Origin: Halolactibacillus halophilus
GTDB taxonomy: Bacteria; Bacillota; Bacilli; Bacillales; Amphibacillaceae
NCBI RefSeq assembly: GCF_900115605.1
Contig: NZ_FOXC01000004.1
Location: 30,461-94,460, forward strand
DNA length: 64,000 nt
Direction: 5' to 3'
Positions 45,785-54,236 of this stretch are shown piece by piece. A model generated the notes under the pieces. That model did not search any database and was not told where the DNA came from. It was given only the letters and a program-made list of their open reading frames with translations. Position 1 is the stretch's first letter. Each line of letters begins with the position of its first letter. The position numbers were made by a program, and so were the translations under genes.

Positions 45785-46846
45785 TTATCCTCCTTCCGTT
45801 TCAAGATAATACCTAAGCATCGCGCGTGCATAACGATCAGGGCCTGTTAATATATCCATTAGATCATCAATCTTGACGTCTGTTTTAAGTAAAGACCGAC
45901 TCGCATTCCGTCTAACAAACCAATTTGAATCTGCGACCGCTATTTTAAGTGCTTTTATCACATCGTCACAACAATACTCGGCTAACACATCAGCGACAAC
46001 AGTCCGCTTTTCATCTTGCTGAGACGACAGCATCGCCAAGAGATGTGGTTTGACTTGCTCAGTCGGATACTTTTTAAAATAACGGTACAACTTTAGTTCA
46101 ACTTCTAACGGTAATTTGTCCTCTTTTACCCAGTCATAAAATAGTTGTTGATAATCACTCGTTTCATAAGTGATAAAACCAATAATACCTAAGAGGATGG
46201 GTTCACTAAAACAGCCACGTTTAAGATAGAGTTGTTCAATCAAACTACGTTTATCATACGGGTAACGCATTAATCCATCTTGAATTAATTTTTGATGATG
46301 GTCGATGTGTTGACTGGATAAAGTCTCATATGCTTTTACAATCCACTCAGGATTATTTTGTTGATAAAAAGCCTTTAACACATTCTCTCGTAAGTAAACA
46401 TTCGGTTCAGTTAAATAATGAAACAGCTTACGATAAACGACGTCATCCTGCCAGACACCCGCAGCATGAGTGGCGATAAAATGGCTGATATAGGCTTTTT
46501 CCATATCGTCTCGTTTCGCGTAATAACTTACCAATTGTTTTATGACTGGTTCAATCGCACCTTTATAGTCTTTAATATCTTCATGGTTTTGATAGCTCAA
46601 AAGCGCATCATGATAAGCAATTAAGTAGTTAAGATGTTTCAACTTATCAAGCAAATACTTTCGGTGGTTCTCAGCAAGAGGGCGGTCTTGATGAATGCTT
46701 TTTAACTGTTTGTCAATAATACTTTTAAACGTAGCTATACGTTTTTTATCCGTCTGTTTGCGATAATATTGATACATAATATAACCAACTGTAAAGAGCA
46801 TAATTAACAGACAAATAAAGAAATAAATATACGTCACAACAATCAT
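45785..46846 (-). CDS. Membrane-anchored HEAT-repeat protein
   Basis: 353 residues. One N-terminal membrane helix (YIYFFICLLIMLFTVGYIMYQYY), then an all-helical cytosolic part with HEAT-like repeats, clearest at the C-terminus: LLAMLSSQQDEKRTVVADVLAEYCCDDVIKAL and AVADSNWFVRRNASRSLLKT. Presumed scaffold of the synthase complex. It overlaps the upstream gene by four bases (ATGA) and lies three bases from the GT2 gene, which argues for obligate co-expression. Confidence 0.7.
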   Translation of the reverse strand: MIVVTYIYFFICLLIMLFTVGYIMYQYYRKQTDKKRIATFKSIIDKQLKSIHQDRPLAENHRKYLLDKLKHLNYLIAYHDALLSYQNHEDIKDYKGAIEPVIKQLVSYYAKRDDMEKAYISHFIATHAAGVWQDDVVYRKLFHYLTEPNVYLRENVLKAFYQQNNPEWIVKAYETLSSQHIDHHQKLIQDGLMRYPYDKRSLIEQLYLKRGCFSEPILLGIIGFITYETSDYQQLFYDWVKEDKLPLEVELKLYRYFKKYPTEQVKPHLLAMLSSQQDEKRTVVADVLAEYCCDDVIKALKIAVADSNWFVRRNASRSLLKTDVKIDDLMDILTGPDRYARAMLRYYLETEGG

Positions 46847-48897
46847 TCATCTCCACCTCCCCAGTAGGTTTTCACTCGCTCGTAACTTGGCTTAATAACC
46901 TCTTCAACTGCCACATCACCGGATAAAAAATCAAGTGGTAGCCAAATTGAATCTGTCGCTACACCGTTACCTGTCAACACACTTAAATGAAAGCCGTCGA
47001 CTGGAAAAGGTTCCACACCATCATTCACATAATAGTCATCGTGGATGGTTGGTTTGAGTGGGTCATACATATTAAGTAGGCCATAAGGTATTCTTAGTTC
47101 TATGCGATGATCGACTAAACTTATATCTAACTGATCGACTGTGCTATTTAACACAAGCGGATCAACATCACTAAATTTATACGGATACGTATATTCCGTC
47201 GCGTTTTCCTCAGCCAGTTTTTGATTGCTTTCCGCGATCATAAATCGTTCAAACGTGACTGGTTCTTTAGGTAACGTCACATACGGGTTCACACCATTCA
47301 CGCGTTCTAAAAACTGTTGACGTGAGGCTTGATAATTTTCAACGACGTGCATCACGCCACCCATATCTGGATGAATAGCTAACAGGAATTCAATGGGTTC
47401 TGTTAAAGACAAATCTATTTGATCAATCTCACGAATGCCAAGTTCTGGGTGAAAATCAAAACCAAAATAAAGTGGGTTATTGGCTGTAATATCATCCGAT
47501 TCGATGAGGAGATAGAGATAACCATGGTCCCGTGTAACTTTAATCGACTCATCGTCTGTTTCACTTAGATTAACGACGTCTTCCCAGTCATTGTCCTCAC
47601 CATCAATCGTCATTAAGACATTCTCTCGATAGGGCTTAAAACCAATCAGACCATAATGCTGATTAGGTGTTAAGGCATCAGGCCATTCATAAATTTGTTG
47701 TAGATCATACATAAAAGCAGTCGTTACATTGCGCCGGTCCCAGACATCTTGAAATGATCGAATAATGGCGCCGTTTAGACCACTCGCTTGATACATCGTA
47801 AGACTCTCTACCAATTGATCCGCTTGATTATATGTCTGATTAATATAAGACTCACTAGGATAGCCAAAGCTACTGATTATAACGGGCATCGTATGGGTGT
47901 TATTTAATTCACTTAAATAATCACTCATGGTCACTTCGGTTGATTCTGGTTCAATAAACTGCAGAGCTTCTTCTGGCCATTCTTCATCACTATAGCTTGC
48001 GAATAGACCTGAAAGATGCTTGTCAGTAGACAAAAGGTGATCCATCGTAAATCGATTAATTTTGCCGAGCTGTTGTTTAATTTGCGATGGGTACTCAAAT
48101 GGATCCATCACAAATGTGCTATTGACTGAGATAGGGCGTTGCGTTTGATATTTATTCGATTCATAACGAATCATATCATCAACAAGTGTTGCCATGAGCG
48201 TTTCAAAAGTTGTTGCCTCAGGTGACGTTTTAATATACTCTCCGTCATAGTGCGTATCCTCTTGGTTTAAGGTATGATCTAAATAACTAATCATATCTTG
48301 ATTCCATTCGTCCCCAATCAAATATCCGATCACATACGGTGAGAGATCATATCGATATAAACCACTGCCCTTTGTCTCATTTGTCAATATAAGATTCCGA
48401 CCGTGAATAATATCAATCACATCACGGGCATCTTCTTTTAATATTGAATAAAACTGCATCTGCTTGCCAGCTTGATCTCCACTCACTTCATCATAAGAGA
48501 CACGAATCCCTTGAAGTAAATAGAGCGGCTCACTTTTTGCTTCATTGTAATCGTAGAGCGCATGGTAAAATGTATCATTCATAACAGTTGAGACACGAAC
48601 AGTATTCGCCCCCATGTCCTGAATCAATCCAAACCAGCGTTGCCATGTATCAAAGTCAATCGTAAAGTCACTGCCTCGCTGTGGACCATAACTGCTGTCA
48701 ACCTCTACTCCCTTAATTTCGATTGCCCTTTCAACACCATTCTCATCAATAAAGAACTGTGAATCAGACGTATAAAAATTAGCCTTGGGCTCTCCTTTTG
48801 ATAGAAAGGCAAAATAAGTACCTTCCACGAAGTATAGGTAAAGACCAATAAAGACAAGTACAGATACACCGATTGCAGCTATTAAAAATCGCTTCAT
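46843..48897 (-). CDS. Anchored extracellular protein with TIM-barrel and CBM9-like parts
   Basis: 684 residues. N-terminal anchor (FLIAAIGVSVLVFIGLYLYF), remainder extracellular. Residues about 40-410 resemble a glycosidase-like barrel: IEIKGVEVDSSYGPQRGSDF, MGANTVRVSTVMNDTFYHALYDYN, YVIGYLIGDEWNQ and PVIISSFGYPSES. The next part (about 425-530) begins ITIDGEDNDWEDV, a pattern of CBM9-like domains. The Glu of GDEWNQ is a possible acid/base; no standard second carboxylate is certain, so it may not be an enzyme. GGGGGAC precedes the ATG. It lies between CotH and HEAT genes. A role in trimming or guiding the nascent polysaccharide is inferred. Confidence 0.6.
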   Translation of the reverse strand: MKRFLIAAIGVSVLVFIGLYLYFVEGTYFAFLSKGEPKANFYTSDSQFFIDENGVERAIEIKGVEVDSSYGPQRGSDFTIDFDTWQRWFGLIQDMGANTVRVSTVMNDTFYHALYDYNEAKSEPLYLLQGIRVSYDEVSGDQAGKQMQFYSILKEDARDVIDIIHGRNLILTNETKGSGLYRYDLSPYVIGYLIGDEWNQDMISYLDHTLNQEDTHYDGEYIKTSPEATTFETLMATLVDDMIRYESNKYQTQRPISVNSTFVMDPFEYPSQIKQQLGKINRFTMDHLLSTDKHLSGLFASYSDEEWPEEALQFIEPESTEVTMSDYLSELNNTHTMPVIISSFGYPSESYINQTYNQADQLVESLTMYQASGLNGAIIRSFQDVWDRRNVTTAFMYDLQQIYEWPDALTPNQHYGLIGFKPYRENVLMTIDGEDNDWEDVVNLSETDDESIKVTRDHGYLYLLIESDDITANNPLYFGFDFHPELGIREIDQIDLSLTEPIEFLLAIHPDMGGVMHVVENYQASRQQFLERVNGVNPYVTLPKEPVTFERFMIAESNQKLAEENATEYTYPYKFSDVDPLVLNSTVDQLDISLVDHRIELRIPYGLLNMYDPLKPTIHDDYYVNDGVEPFPVDGFHLSVLTGNGVATDSIWLPLDFLSGDVAVEEVIKPSYERVKTYWGGGDE

Positions 48898-48917
48898 AAA
48901 TAGTCCCCCTTTCTTCG

Positions 48918-50357
48918 CTATTTAACGGAACTAAAACTGTGTCTAGACGGGTGACTATATTGGTAGAGCACATCAATATGGTCATCTAGCCACTGACTTC
49001 GGCGGAATAAATAATCTTCCATTTGTGAAATGGCTAATTCATACGACGTTGGATTGCGTTCAATTGGCTGTAAAAAGGCATCTGTATTATAGCGACTTAA
49101 ATCAAAGTATAAGTTCCAACGTGAATTGTTACGTGTAACAGCCTCGCCAAGATAAGCGACACTGTCATCAATAAGGCTTTTTAACCGGTCATCACTAAGT
49201 TTCGATGCTCTTAGTACACGGTACCGATCAATCAGACCTTCTACAAATCGCTCTTCAATCAGTAATTGCTCAAAGAACGGTGCTTCAACTAAGGAAAAAC
49301 CCGTCTCATCAAACAACACTTCTTGATAATTATTCAAACTATTATTAAAGTCCCAAACAACAGGGGTCAACTTCCCACGTAGGTTCCGGTAAAAATAAGT
49401 GGAATAATTACCAGCATCAACATTACGAAACAACTCATTAATAATAAAGTAATCATAAAAGGCGGTCTCATCCACCAAGTTTTTATACTCATTATGATCT
49501 GACGCGTAAGGGATCTGATACAAGTCCTTTGAAAGCTTAGAGAAATCTTCATTAACGAATTCGAAGCGTGCCTCTGAATATTGTTGATCAGTAGGATACG
49601 TTAATTCCGTTGCCGACGGATAGACACGGAACGTATCTACTAGAAAGTCATTCAGTGGAAATTCTAATTTTTCAGCACGATCAATCTCAACAATATAACT
49701 GGTCATCGGGCTATTCGGTTCAGGTGTTGGAATATCAACTCTTCCTTCGCCTTTTGATACCGTCTCCATCAAAAGGTACACGCCCTCATAGCTCCCATCA
49801 ATAACTAATTCAACAAAACGGACATCAGGAGCATACGGCATCAATTCTCCCGACAGATTCATCGCTAAATAATTTCTGAGTAATGTCCGGTCAAGCGCCG
49901 GTCCATGTAAGGCCCAGTTATTATCTTTCTCCATCCCAAACACTTGCACTTCGCGGTCTGTAGCGTCATCATTTACAAATGATAGAGCGTACGACGTCTT
50001 TTCAAATAATCGTGAGGAGTTACCACGAACACGAAAGAGCGCTTTGGCTTCTTTTTGTTTCTCATCAAACAACGTGACATCAACGGTTATTTCTGTTGAA
50101 CCATCTTCTGATAGCTGATAATGCTTTTCTGGTGTCAGAACTGTAGCGCCTGGAATTGTTTGATTGTTAGTCTGCACTGACACAACAGGTAAATGTGTCT
50201 CAAACTCCGTTGTATCTATTTGAATGGTACGTGTTTCTTTCGGTAGCTCATGTTGAAAGGTTCGATTATAATAGCGTTCTGATTGATTAAATGACACAAA
50301 AATCGCTAAACCAAGTATGATAACAGGTACGAGCAAATAAAAGATTCGCGCTTTCAT
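48918..50357 (-). CDS. CotH kinase-family protein
   Basis: 479 residues, one N-terminal membrane helix (YLLVPVIILGLAIFVSF), bulk extracellular. CotH signatures in order: AKALFRVRGNSSR, KTSYALSF, WALHGPALDRTLLRNYLA, VRFVELVIDGSYEGVYLLMETV, FIINELFRNVDAGNYSTYFYR and PVVWDFNNSLNNY, the last giving the catalytic Asp region. In Bacillus spores CotH phosphorylates coat proteins; here the enzyme is encoded in a polysaccharide operon, so its target is more likely a surface protein or glycan. Three bases separate it from the DUF4956 gene. Confidence 0.85.
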   Translation of the reverse strand: MKARIFYLLVPVIILGLAIFVSFNQSERYYNRTFQHELPKETRTIQIDTTEFETHLPVVSVQTNNQTIPGATVLTPEKHYQLSEDGSTEITVDVTLFDEKQKEAKALFRVRGNSSRLFEKTSYALSFVNDDATDREVQVFGMEKDNNWALHGPALDRTLLRNYLAMNLSGELMPYAPDVRFVELVIDGSYEGVYLLMETVSKGEGRVDIPTPEPNSPMTSYIVEIDRAEKLEFPLNDFLVDTFRVYPSATELTYPTDQQYSEARFEFVNEDFSKLSKDLYQIPYASDHNEYKNLVDETAFYDYFIINELFRNVDAGNYSTYFYRNLRGKLTPVVWDFNNSLNNYQEVLFDETGFSLVEAPFFEQLLIEERFVEGLIDRYRVLRASKLSDDRLKSLIDDSVAYLGEAVTRNNSRWNLYFDLSRYNTDAFLQPIERNPTSYELAISQMEDYLFRRSQWLDDHIDVLYQYSHPSRHSFSSVK

Positions 50358-50360
50358 GAG

Positions 50361-51038
50361 TTATCCACTAATTTCATCCGACTGCGCCACAATGTTAACA
50401 TATTCAATCCCTCCCAATTTATAAAGGAGCTCTGTGATCGTCTTGTCTTTTTTACTCTCTAGTTTGTATTCTTTTTGAGACAGTTCATAAATCCATTCGA
50501 TTGATTTTTCAGTCGTATTCTTCACCCGCAGAACGGCTTTTTTATTGAACTGCTTAAACACGGTACCTTCCACTTGCATTTCCACTTGTCGGTCGGCTTT
50601 AATAATGACTAACATTCGGTTGTTGTTCTTCACACGTCCGAGAAGCAATAACACGATAAAGACAACCGCAGATCCTATCGTTGCGACTAAATAGTCTCCA
50701 GACCCGCACCCAATCCCAACAATAATTGCCCAAAAGATATAAGTCGTATCACGTGAATCTTTGATTGCTGTTCTAAAACGAACAATCGAGAGTGCCCCTA
50801 CCATACCAAGGGATAAAGCAATATTGTTACCGATGACCGTCATAACCGTTGCGGTTAGAATGGTAAGGGTAATCAGTGAGACGTTGAACTTGCGGCTATA
50901 GGCAGTGCCGACATGGGTGTACCAATACGAAATATAAATCGCTACAGCCAATGCTGTCGCCATCAAAATATTTATGAGAATATCATTCAAACTTAAATTT
51001 GGAGACTGTTCCGCTAATTGATAAAGAAAGTCACGCAT
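50361..51038 (-). CDS. DUF4956 membrane protein
   Basis: 225 residues. About four membrane segments in the first 140 residues (INILMATALAVAIYISYWY, LITLTILTATVMTVIGNNIA, TTYIFWAIIVGIGCGSGDYL, ATIGSAVVFIVLLLL), with the family's conserved LGMVGALSIVRFRTAIKDSRDT loop, then a small cytosolic alpha/beta domain. Genes of this family commonly neighbour VTC-domain and CotH genes, as here, so the three probably form one complex. Function unknown. Confidence 0.85.
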   Translation of the reverse strand: MRDFLYQLAEQSPNLSLNDILINILMATALAVAIYISYWYTHVGTAYSRKFNVSLITLTILTATVMTVIGNNIALSLGMVGALSIVRFRTAIKDSRDTTYIFWAIIVGIGCGSGDYLVATIGSAVVFIVLLLLGRVKNNNRMLVIIKADRQVEMQVEGTVFKQFNKKAVLRVKNTTEKSIEWIYELSQKEYKLESKKDKTITELLYKLGGIEYVNIVAQSDEISG

Positions 51039-51063
51039 CGTTTCCCACTCCTTTTTTCACTAA

Positions 51064-51789
51064 TTATTTTTCTAGTTGATAATCTTTACTAATTTTACGA
51101 CTCAGACTGTACTTACTCACTGATATTTGTGACGATTCAAGTGGAATGAGGAGATCCTTTATATATTGGAGTAAAAAGCCATTGTATTTCACTTCTAATA
51201 CGACATAGTTATCATCAATTAATGGCGTTTCAATTAACTTCTCATCAAACAAATGAAAATCACTTTCAGATCCTCGGATTTTTTGATCAAAGGTAATTCG
51301 GATTTGATTTTCTTTAGCGATAAAGGCATCTCGTTCATACGTGACAATTGACTTCGGCCGGTAAACATGTGTCATCATCATTTGGTAACAATCAAGTAAA
51401 AACGGGTGTTGTTTTTCCAAAAGCAAGCTGTAATTACCAGCGATGAGTTGTTCACCTTCTTGTTTTGTGAGTTTATAAGACGTCTTTTGTTGATATGGCC
51501 CCTGCTTTTTCTTTAATTCTAGTAAACAATAATTGGGATCATGCATATACGTTCTTAGCCTTAACTTTCGTCGTAACTCAATCCCGTCTTCTTTCTCTAG
51601 AAAATCCCGGTCATCAATCGAATCAAAATATAGCGAACGAATCGTATAACCATCACCTTTTTTTCCATCATATGGATTATTCAGACTGTGTTTGTCACGG
51701 GTCATAATCTTTTGGATGTTGTGTCTAAAGTGATAATACTGTTTTAAATCCAATAAATACTTTTTCTCTTCCCGGTACACTTTATTCAT
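51064..51789 (-). CDS. VTC-domain (polyphosphate polymerase-like) protein
   Basis: 241 residues, soluble. The VTC tunnel-barrel fold is seen from conserved basic and acidic strands: REEKKYLLDL, IRSLYFDSIDD, LRRKLRLRTY, CLLELKKKQG, RITFDQKIRG and VVLEVKYNG. The yeast homologue VTC4 makes polyphosphate from ATP; bacterial stand-alone versions are mostly uncharacterised. ATG 51789 is preceded by GGAGGTG, and lies inside the last codons of the upstream gene (eight-base overlap). The lysine and arginine residues expected to line the tunnel are present, so catalysis is plausible. Substrate unproven. Confidence 0.82.
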   Translation of the reverse strand: MNKVYREEKKYLLDLKQYYHFRHNIQKIMTRDKHSLNNPYDGKKGDGYTIRSLYFDSIDDRDFLEKEDGIELRRKLRLRTYMHDPNYCLLELKKKQGPYQQKTSYKLTKQEGEQLIAGNYSLLLEKQHPFLLDCYQMMMTHVYRPKSIVTYERDAFIAKENQIRITFDQKIRGSESDFHLFDEKLIETPLIDDNYVVLEVKYNGFLLQYIKDLLIPLESSQISVSKYSLSRKISKDYQLEK

Positions 51790-52639
51790 ACCCAACCACC
51801 TCCTTTAGTGCCGTTAAATCATGAAAGGCACCGTATACAGCTTGATTTTCATACGTTGCTTTAATAGTTTCTAAGTTCGAAAGCGCCCTCTCTAGCCCTT
51901 CACCATAATACGTATTGCGCTCTGTTAACCCATACTCACCTGGTGGTTTGAATTCATAGATGGTTGTGACGGGTATACCAGCTGATTGAGCGATATCAGC
52001 TTCATACATCATATGTTCAATTTCATCATCACGATAATAATTCATAATCGCTAATTCTGTTGACGCTTCGGTGATTAAGAACTCCAATACTTCCTTATAG
52101 CCTTTTGTATCGTAAAAGTAGGGTACGACAGTAATCATCTCTAAATCGTTTGCAGTTACATACTTATACAAGGCTTTCATATTAGCCATAAAACTCATTT
52201 GAAGCGTTTCATCATCCCAGTCAAAGTCATCGAGTCCATACGGCTCAATATCAACGACTAGACCTTTTAACTGTTGATTGGCAGGTAGTCGTTGATTTAA
52301 GTCAACTACCCGTTCGGCTTCTTCAAGTAAACGCTCCCTACTTTCAGCATGGGCCCACTCCGGTGTCCCAATCAATTGGTAGACAGCAATATCTTCGCCA
52401 ATCGCTTCACAGAACAATTGAATCTCTTCGAACGATAAGTCGCTAGAAAATGATTGAAATAATCGGGTAATATGATATTGCTCCAGAAAATCAGAGGTAG
52501 GTTCGCCATTTTCAATCACCGTTTCTTTATCCCATGAAAAAAGACCGATGTTCGACTCAGTTGGATCTTTCGTGACATAAAACCAGATTCCTATAATCAA
52601 TGTAATAATGATGGCTAATTTAATCAGATCATATCGCAA
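51782..52639 (-). CDS. Anchored TIM-barrel protein, first gene of the polysaccharide operon
   Basis: 285 residues from TTG 52639, chosen because GGGGAGGTGA lies five bases before it; an ATG further upstream lies directly after the terminator T-run and has no such signal. N-terminal membrane helix (DLIKLAIIITLIIGIWFYV), then an extracellular (beta/alpha)8-like domain: LKGLVVDIEPYGLDDF carries Asp/Glu at the end of a strand, as in GH18-like barrels, with LEMITVVPYFYDTKGY, ELAIMNYYRDDEIEHM and the closing strand AVYGAFHDLTAL. It may be a glycosidase acting on the polymer. The family is not recognised by name. Confidence 0.65.
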   Translation of the reverse strand: MRYDLIKLAIIITLIIGIWFYVTKDPTESNIGLFSWDKETVIENGEPTSDFLEQYHITRLFQSFSSDLSFEEIQLFCEAIGEDIAVYQLIGTPEWAHAESRERLLEEAERVVDLNQRLPANQQLKGLVVDIEPYGLDDFDWDDETLQMSFMANMKALYKYVTANDLEMITVVPYFYDTKGYKEVLEFLITEASTELAIMNYYRDDEIEHMMYEADIAQSAGIPVTTIYEFKPPGEYGLTERNTYYGEGLERALSNLETIKATYENQAVYGAFHDLTALKEVVGYE

Positions 52640-52683
52640 TGACTCACCTCCCCTAAACAGCTTGTTGACTGGTGCCACCTTTT

Positions 52684-52749
52684 AAAAAAACTGCCCTAAA
52701 ACAGCTAGGACAGTTGCGCTACTTGCTCGTTATCTACAAGGGTAGATAA
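52684..52749 (-). promoter_or_regulatory. Leader hairpin and intrinsic terminator ahead of the polysaccharide operon
   Basis: Reading on the minus strand: a perfect 8-bp hairpin TTATCTAC-CCTT-GTAGATAA (52749-52730), about 14 bases of linker, then an intrinsic terminator with arms AACTGTCCTA and TTAGGGCAGTT (52715-52689) and a T7 run. The first gene's ribosome binding site follows about 35 bases later. A likely -10 (TATAAA) sits about 60 bases before the first hairpin. The terminator lies inside the transcript, so it looks like an attenuator. No known riboswitch consensus matched by eye. Confidence 0.6.
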
Positions 52750-52865
52750 GTTTTTACCCTCTGAGTTAAACCATTTGTTATTTATAGACTGAATCATTTA
52801 TTTATACCCTTCTTTTCACATATTGAACCTCTTTAAGTAAAAAAAGTAAGTTCATTTTAAAAAAA

Positions 52866-52896
52866 CCGCCACCCACTAGAACCATCTGGGTGGCGG
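52866..52896 (-). terminator. Terminator of the aminopeptidase gene
   Basis: CCGCCACCCA / TGGGTGGCGG stem with a T7 run on the minus strand, 22 bases after the stop codon. Confidence 0.93.
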
Positions 52897-52917
52897 TATA
52901 GTATCTGTTTATATGAT

Positions 52918-54162
52918 TTAGTTGTTCATACCAGGTAGTGCCCATTCGCCTTTACGGAACACCGCTTCTGTTTCACCGTTCTCTAACACACCATCAATAT
53001 CTAACTCAGCTGAACCAATCATAAAGTCCACGTGTGTTAAGCTATCGTTGACGCCATGCGCATCTAGTTCTTCATCTGACATTTTCGCTCCGCCCTCAAT
53101 ATTGGTTGGGTAAGCCTTGCCTAAGGCAATGTGACAAGAAGCATTCTCGTCATACAACGTATTATAGAAAATCAGACCAGATTGTGAAATAGGTGAATGG
53201 TGCGGCACAAGTGCAACTTCTCCGAGTCGTTTGGCACCTTCATCGGTATCAAGTAAGTGTTTTAATGTGTCATAACCTGTTTCTGCCTCAAAATCAACAA
53301 CTTTACCGTCTTTAAACGTTAATTTGAAGTTATCAATCATATTCCCGCCGTAAATAAGTGGCTTTGTGCTTGAAACAACCCCATCAACATGGTATTTATC
53401 CGGCATTGTAAAAACTTCTTCAGTCGGCATATTGGGATTAAAGTGATGGGATTTTTCTGTATAAGCGCCGCCACCTTTCCAGATATGACCTTTCGGTAAA
53501 CCGAACGTAATCTCCGTACCTGGTGCGGTAAATTTAAGGGATGTATATTTTTTATCATTTAAGATTTTGTGGGCTGCTTTAAGTGTTGAATTATGGTCTT
53601 CCCATGCTTTAATCGGGTCATCTGTATTCACTCGAACAATGTTAAAGATTTGTTCCCACAAGAGTTCCTTGGCGGTTTCTGCATCTTTACCTGGGAAGAT
53701 TTTCATCGCCCAGTCATTCGTTGGAATTGAAATAATTGACCAAGCAATTTTATCGTTCATCGTATACTTACGGAAACCTTTCATGGCCTCAGCACTTGCT
53801 TTTGTTGCTTTGGCAACACGTCCCGGATCAACATCTTTTAATAAATCTGGATTCGTTGAACGTACGGATAAGAGTGCGACATCATCTTCTGCGTAGTGTA
53901 AGTACTTATCAACGAGCCACTGTGGGACTGTCGTTAGTGCTTCTTCTGAGGCATGTAAGTAACGTTCCAGTGCAATCTCATCATCTTGCCAGTTGATGAC
54001 AACATCTTTCGCGCCTAATTCATAAGCTTTTTTTACAAGAATACGAGTAAAATCAACCCCTTCAATCGAAGAGTTAATCATTAAGACTTGATTGTCTTTT
54101 AAGTTGACCCCTGTTTTTAATGCCAATTCAGCATATTTTTCTAACATCTGTTGTTCTGCCAT
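52918..54162 (-). CDS. M29-family metallo-aminopeptidase
   Basis: 414 residues; cytoplasmic aminopeptidase of the AmpS/PepS/AMP-II group (thermophilic aminopeptidase family, two metal ions). Family text: EKYAELALKTGVNLKDNQVLMI, RSTNPDLLKDVDPGRVAKATKA, GTEITFGLPKGHIWKGGG, FTMPDKYHVDGVVSSTKPLIYGG, VALVPHHSPISQSGLIFYNTLYDENASCHIALGKAYP (metal and catalytic region) and HVDFMIGSAELDIDG. ATG 54162 follows GGAGGGAAAACAA; codons before it are not expected to be translated. Single-gene unit. Confidence 0.92.
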   Translation of the reverse strand: MAEQQMLEKYAELALKTGVNLKDNQVLMINSSIEGVDFTRILVKKAYELGAKDVVINWQDDEIALERYLHASEEALTTVPQWLVDKYLHYAEDDVALLSVRSTNPDLLKDVDPGRVAKATKASAEAMKGFRKYTMNDKIAWSIISIPTNDWAMKIFPGKDAETAKELLWEQIFNIVRVNTDDPIKAWEDHNSTLKAAHKILNDKKYTSLKFTAPGTEITFGLPKGHIWKGGGAYTEKSHHFNPNMPTEEVFTMPDKYHVDGVVSSTKPLIYGGNMIDNFKLTFKDGKVVDFEAETGYDTLKHLLDTDEGAKRLGEVALVPHHSPISQSGLIFYNTLYDENASCHIALGKAYPTNIEGGAKMSDEELDAHGVNDSLTHVDFMIGSAELDIDGVLENGETEAVFRKGEWALPGMNN

Positions 54163-54236
54163 TTGTTTTCCCTCCAAATATAGTCTAAGTTTCTCCATGT
54201 CTATTATACACAAAGTATTTCGATAGTTGAAATAAT

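Noticed and set aside
52684..52800. c-di-GMP (GEMM) or other known riboswitch before the polysaccharide operon
   Set aside because: The conserved GEMM core is not seen; only a hairpin and a terminator can be supported.
53567..53996. Overlapping plus-strand frames inside the aminopeptidase gene
   Set aside because: Antisense shadows of a strongly conserved gene.
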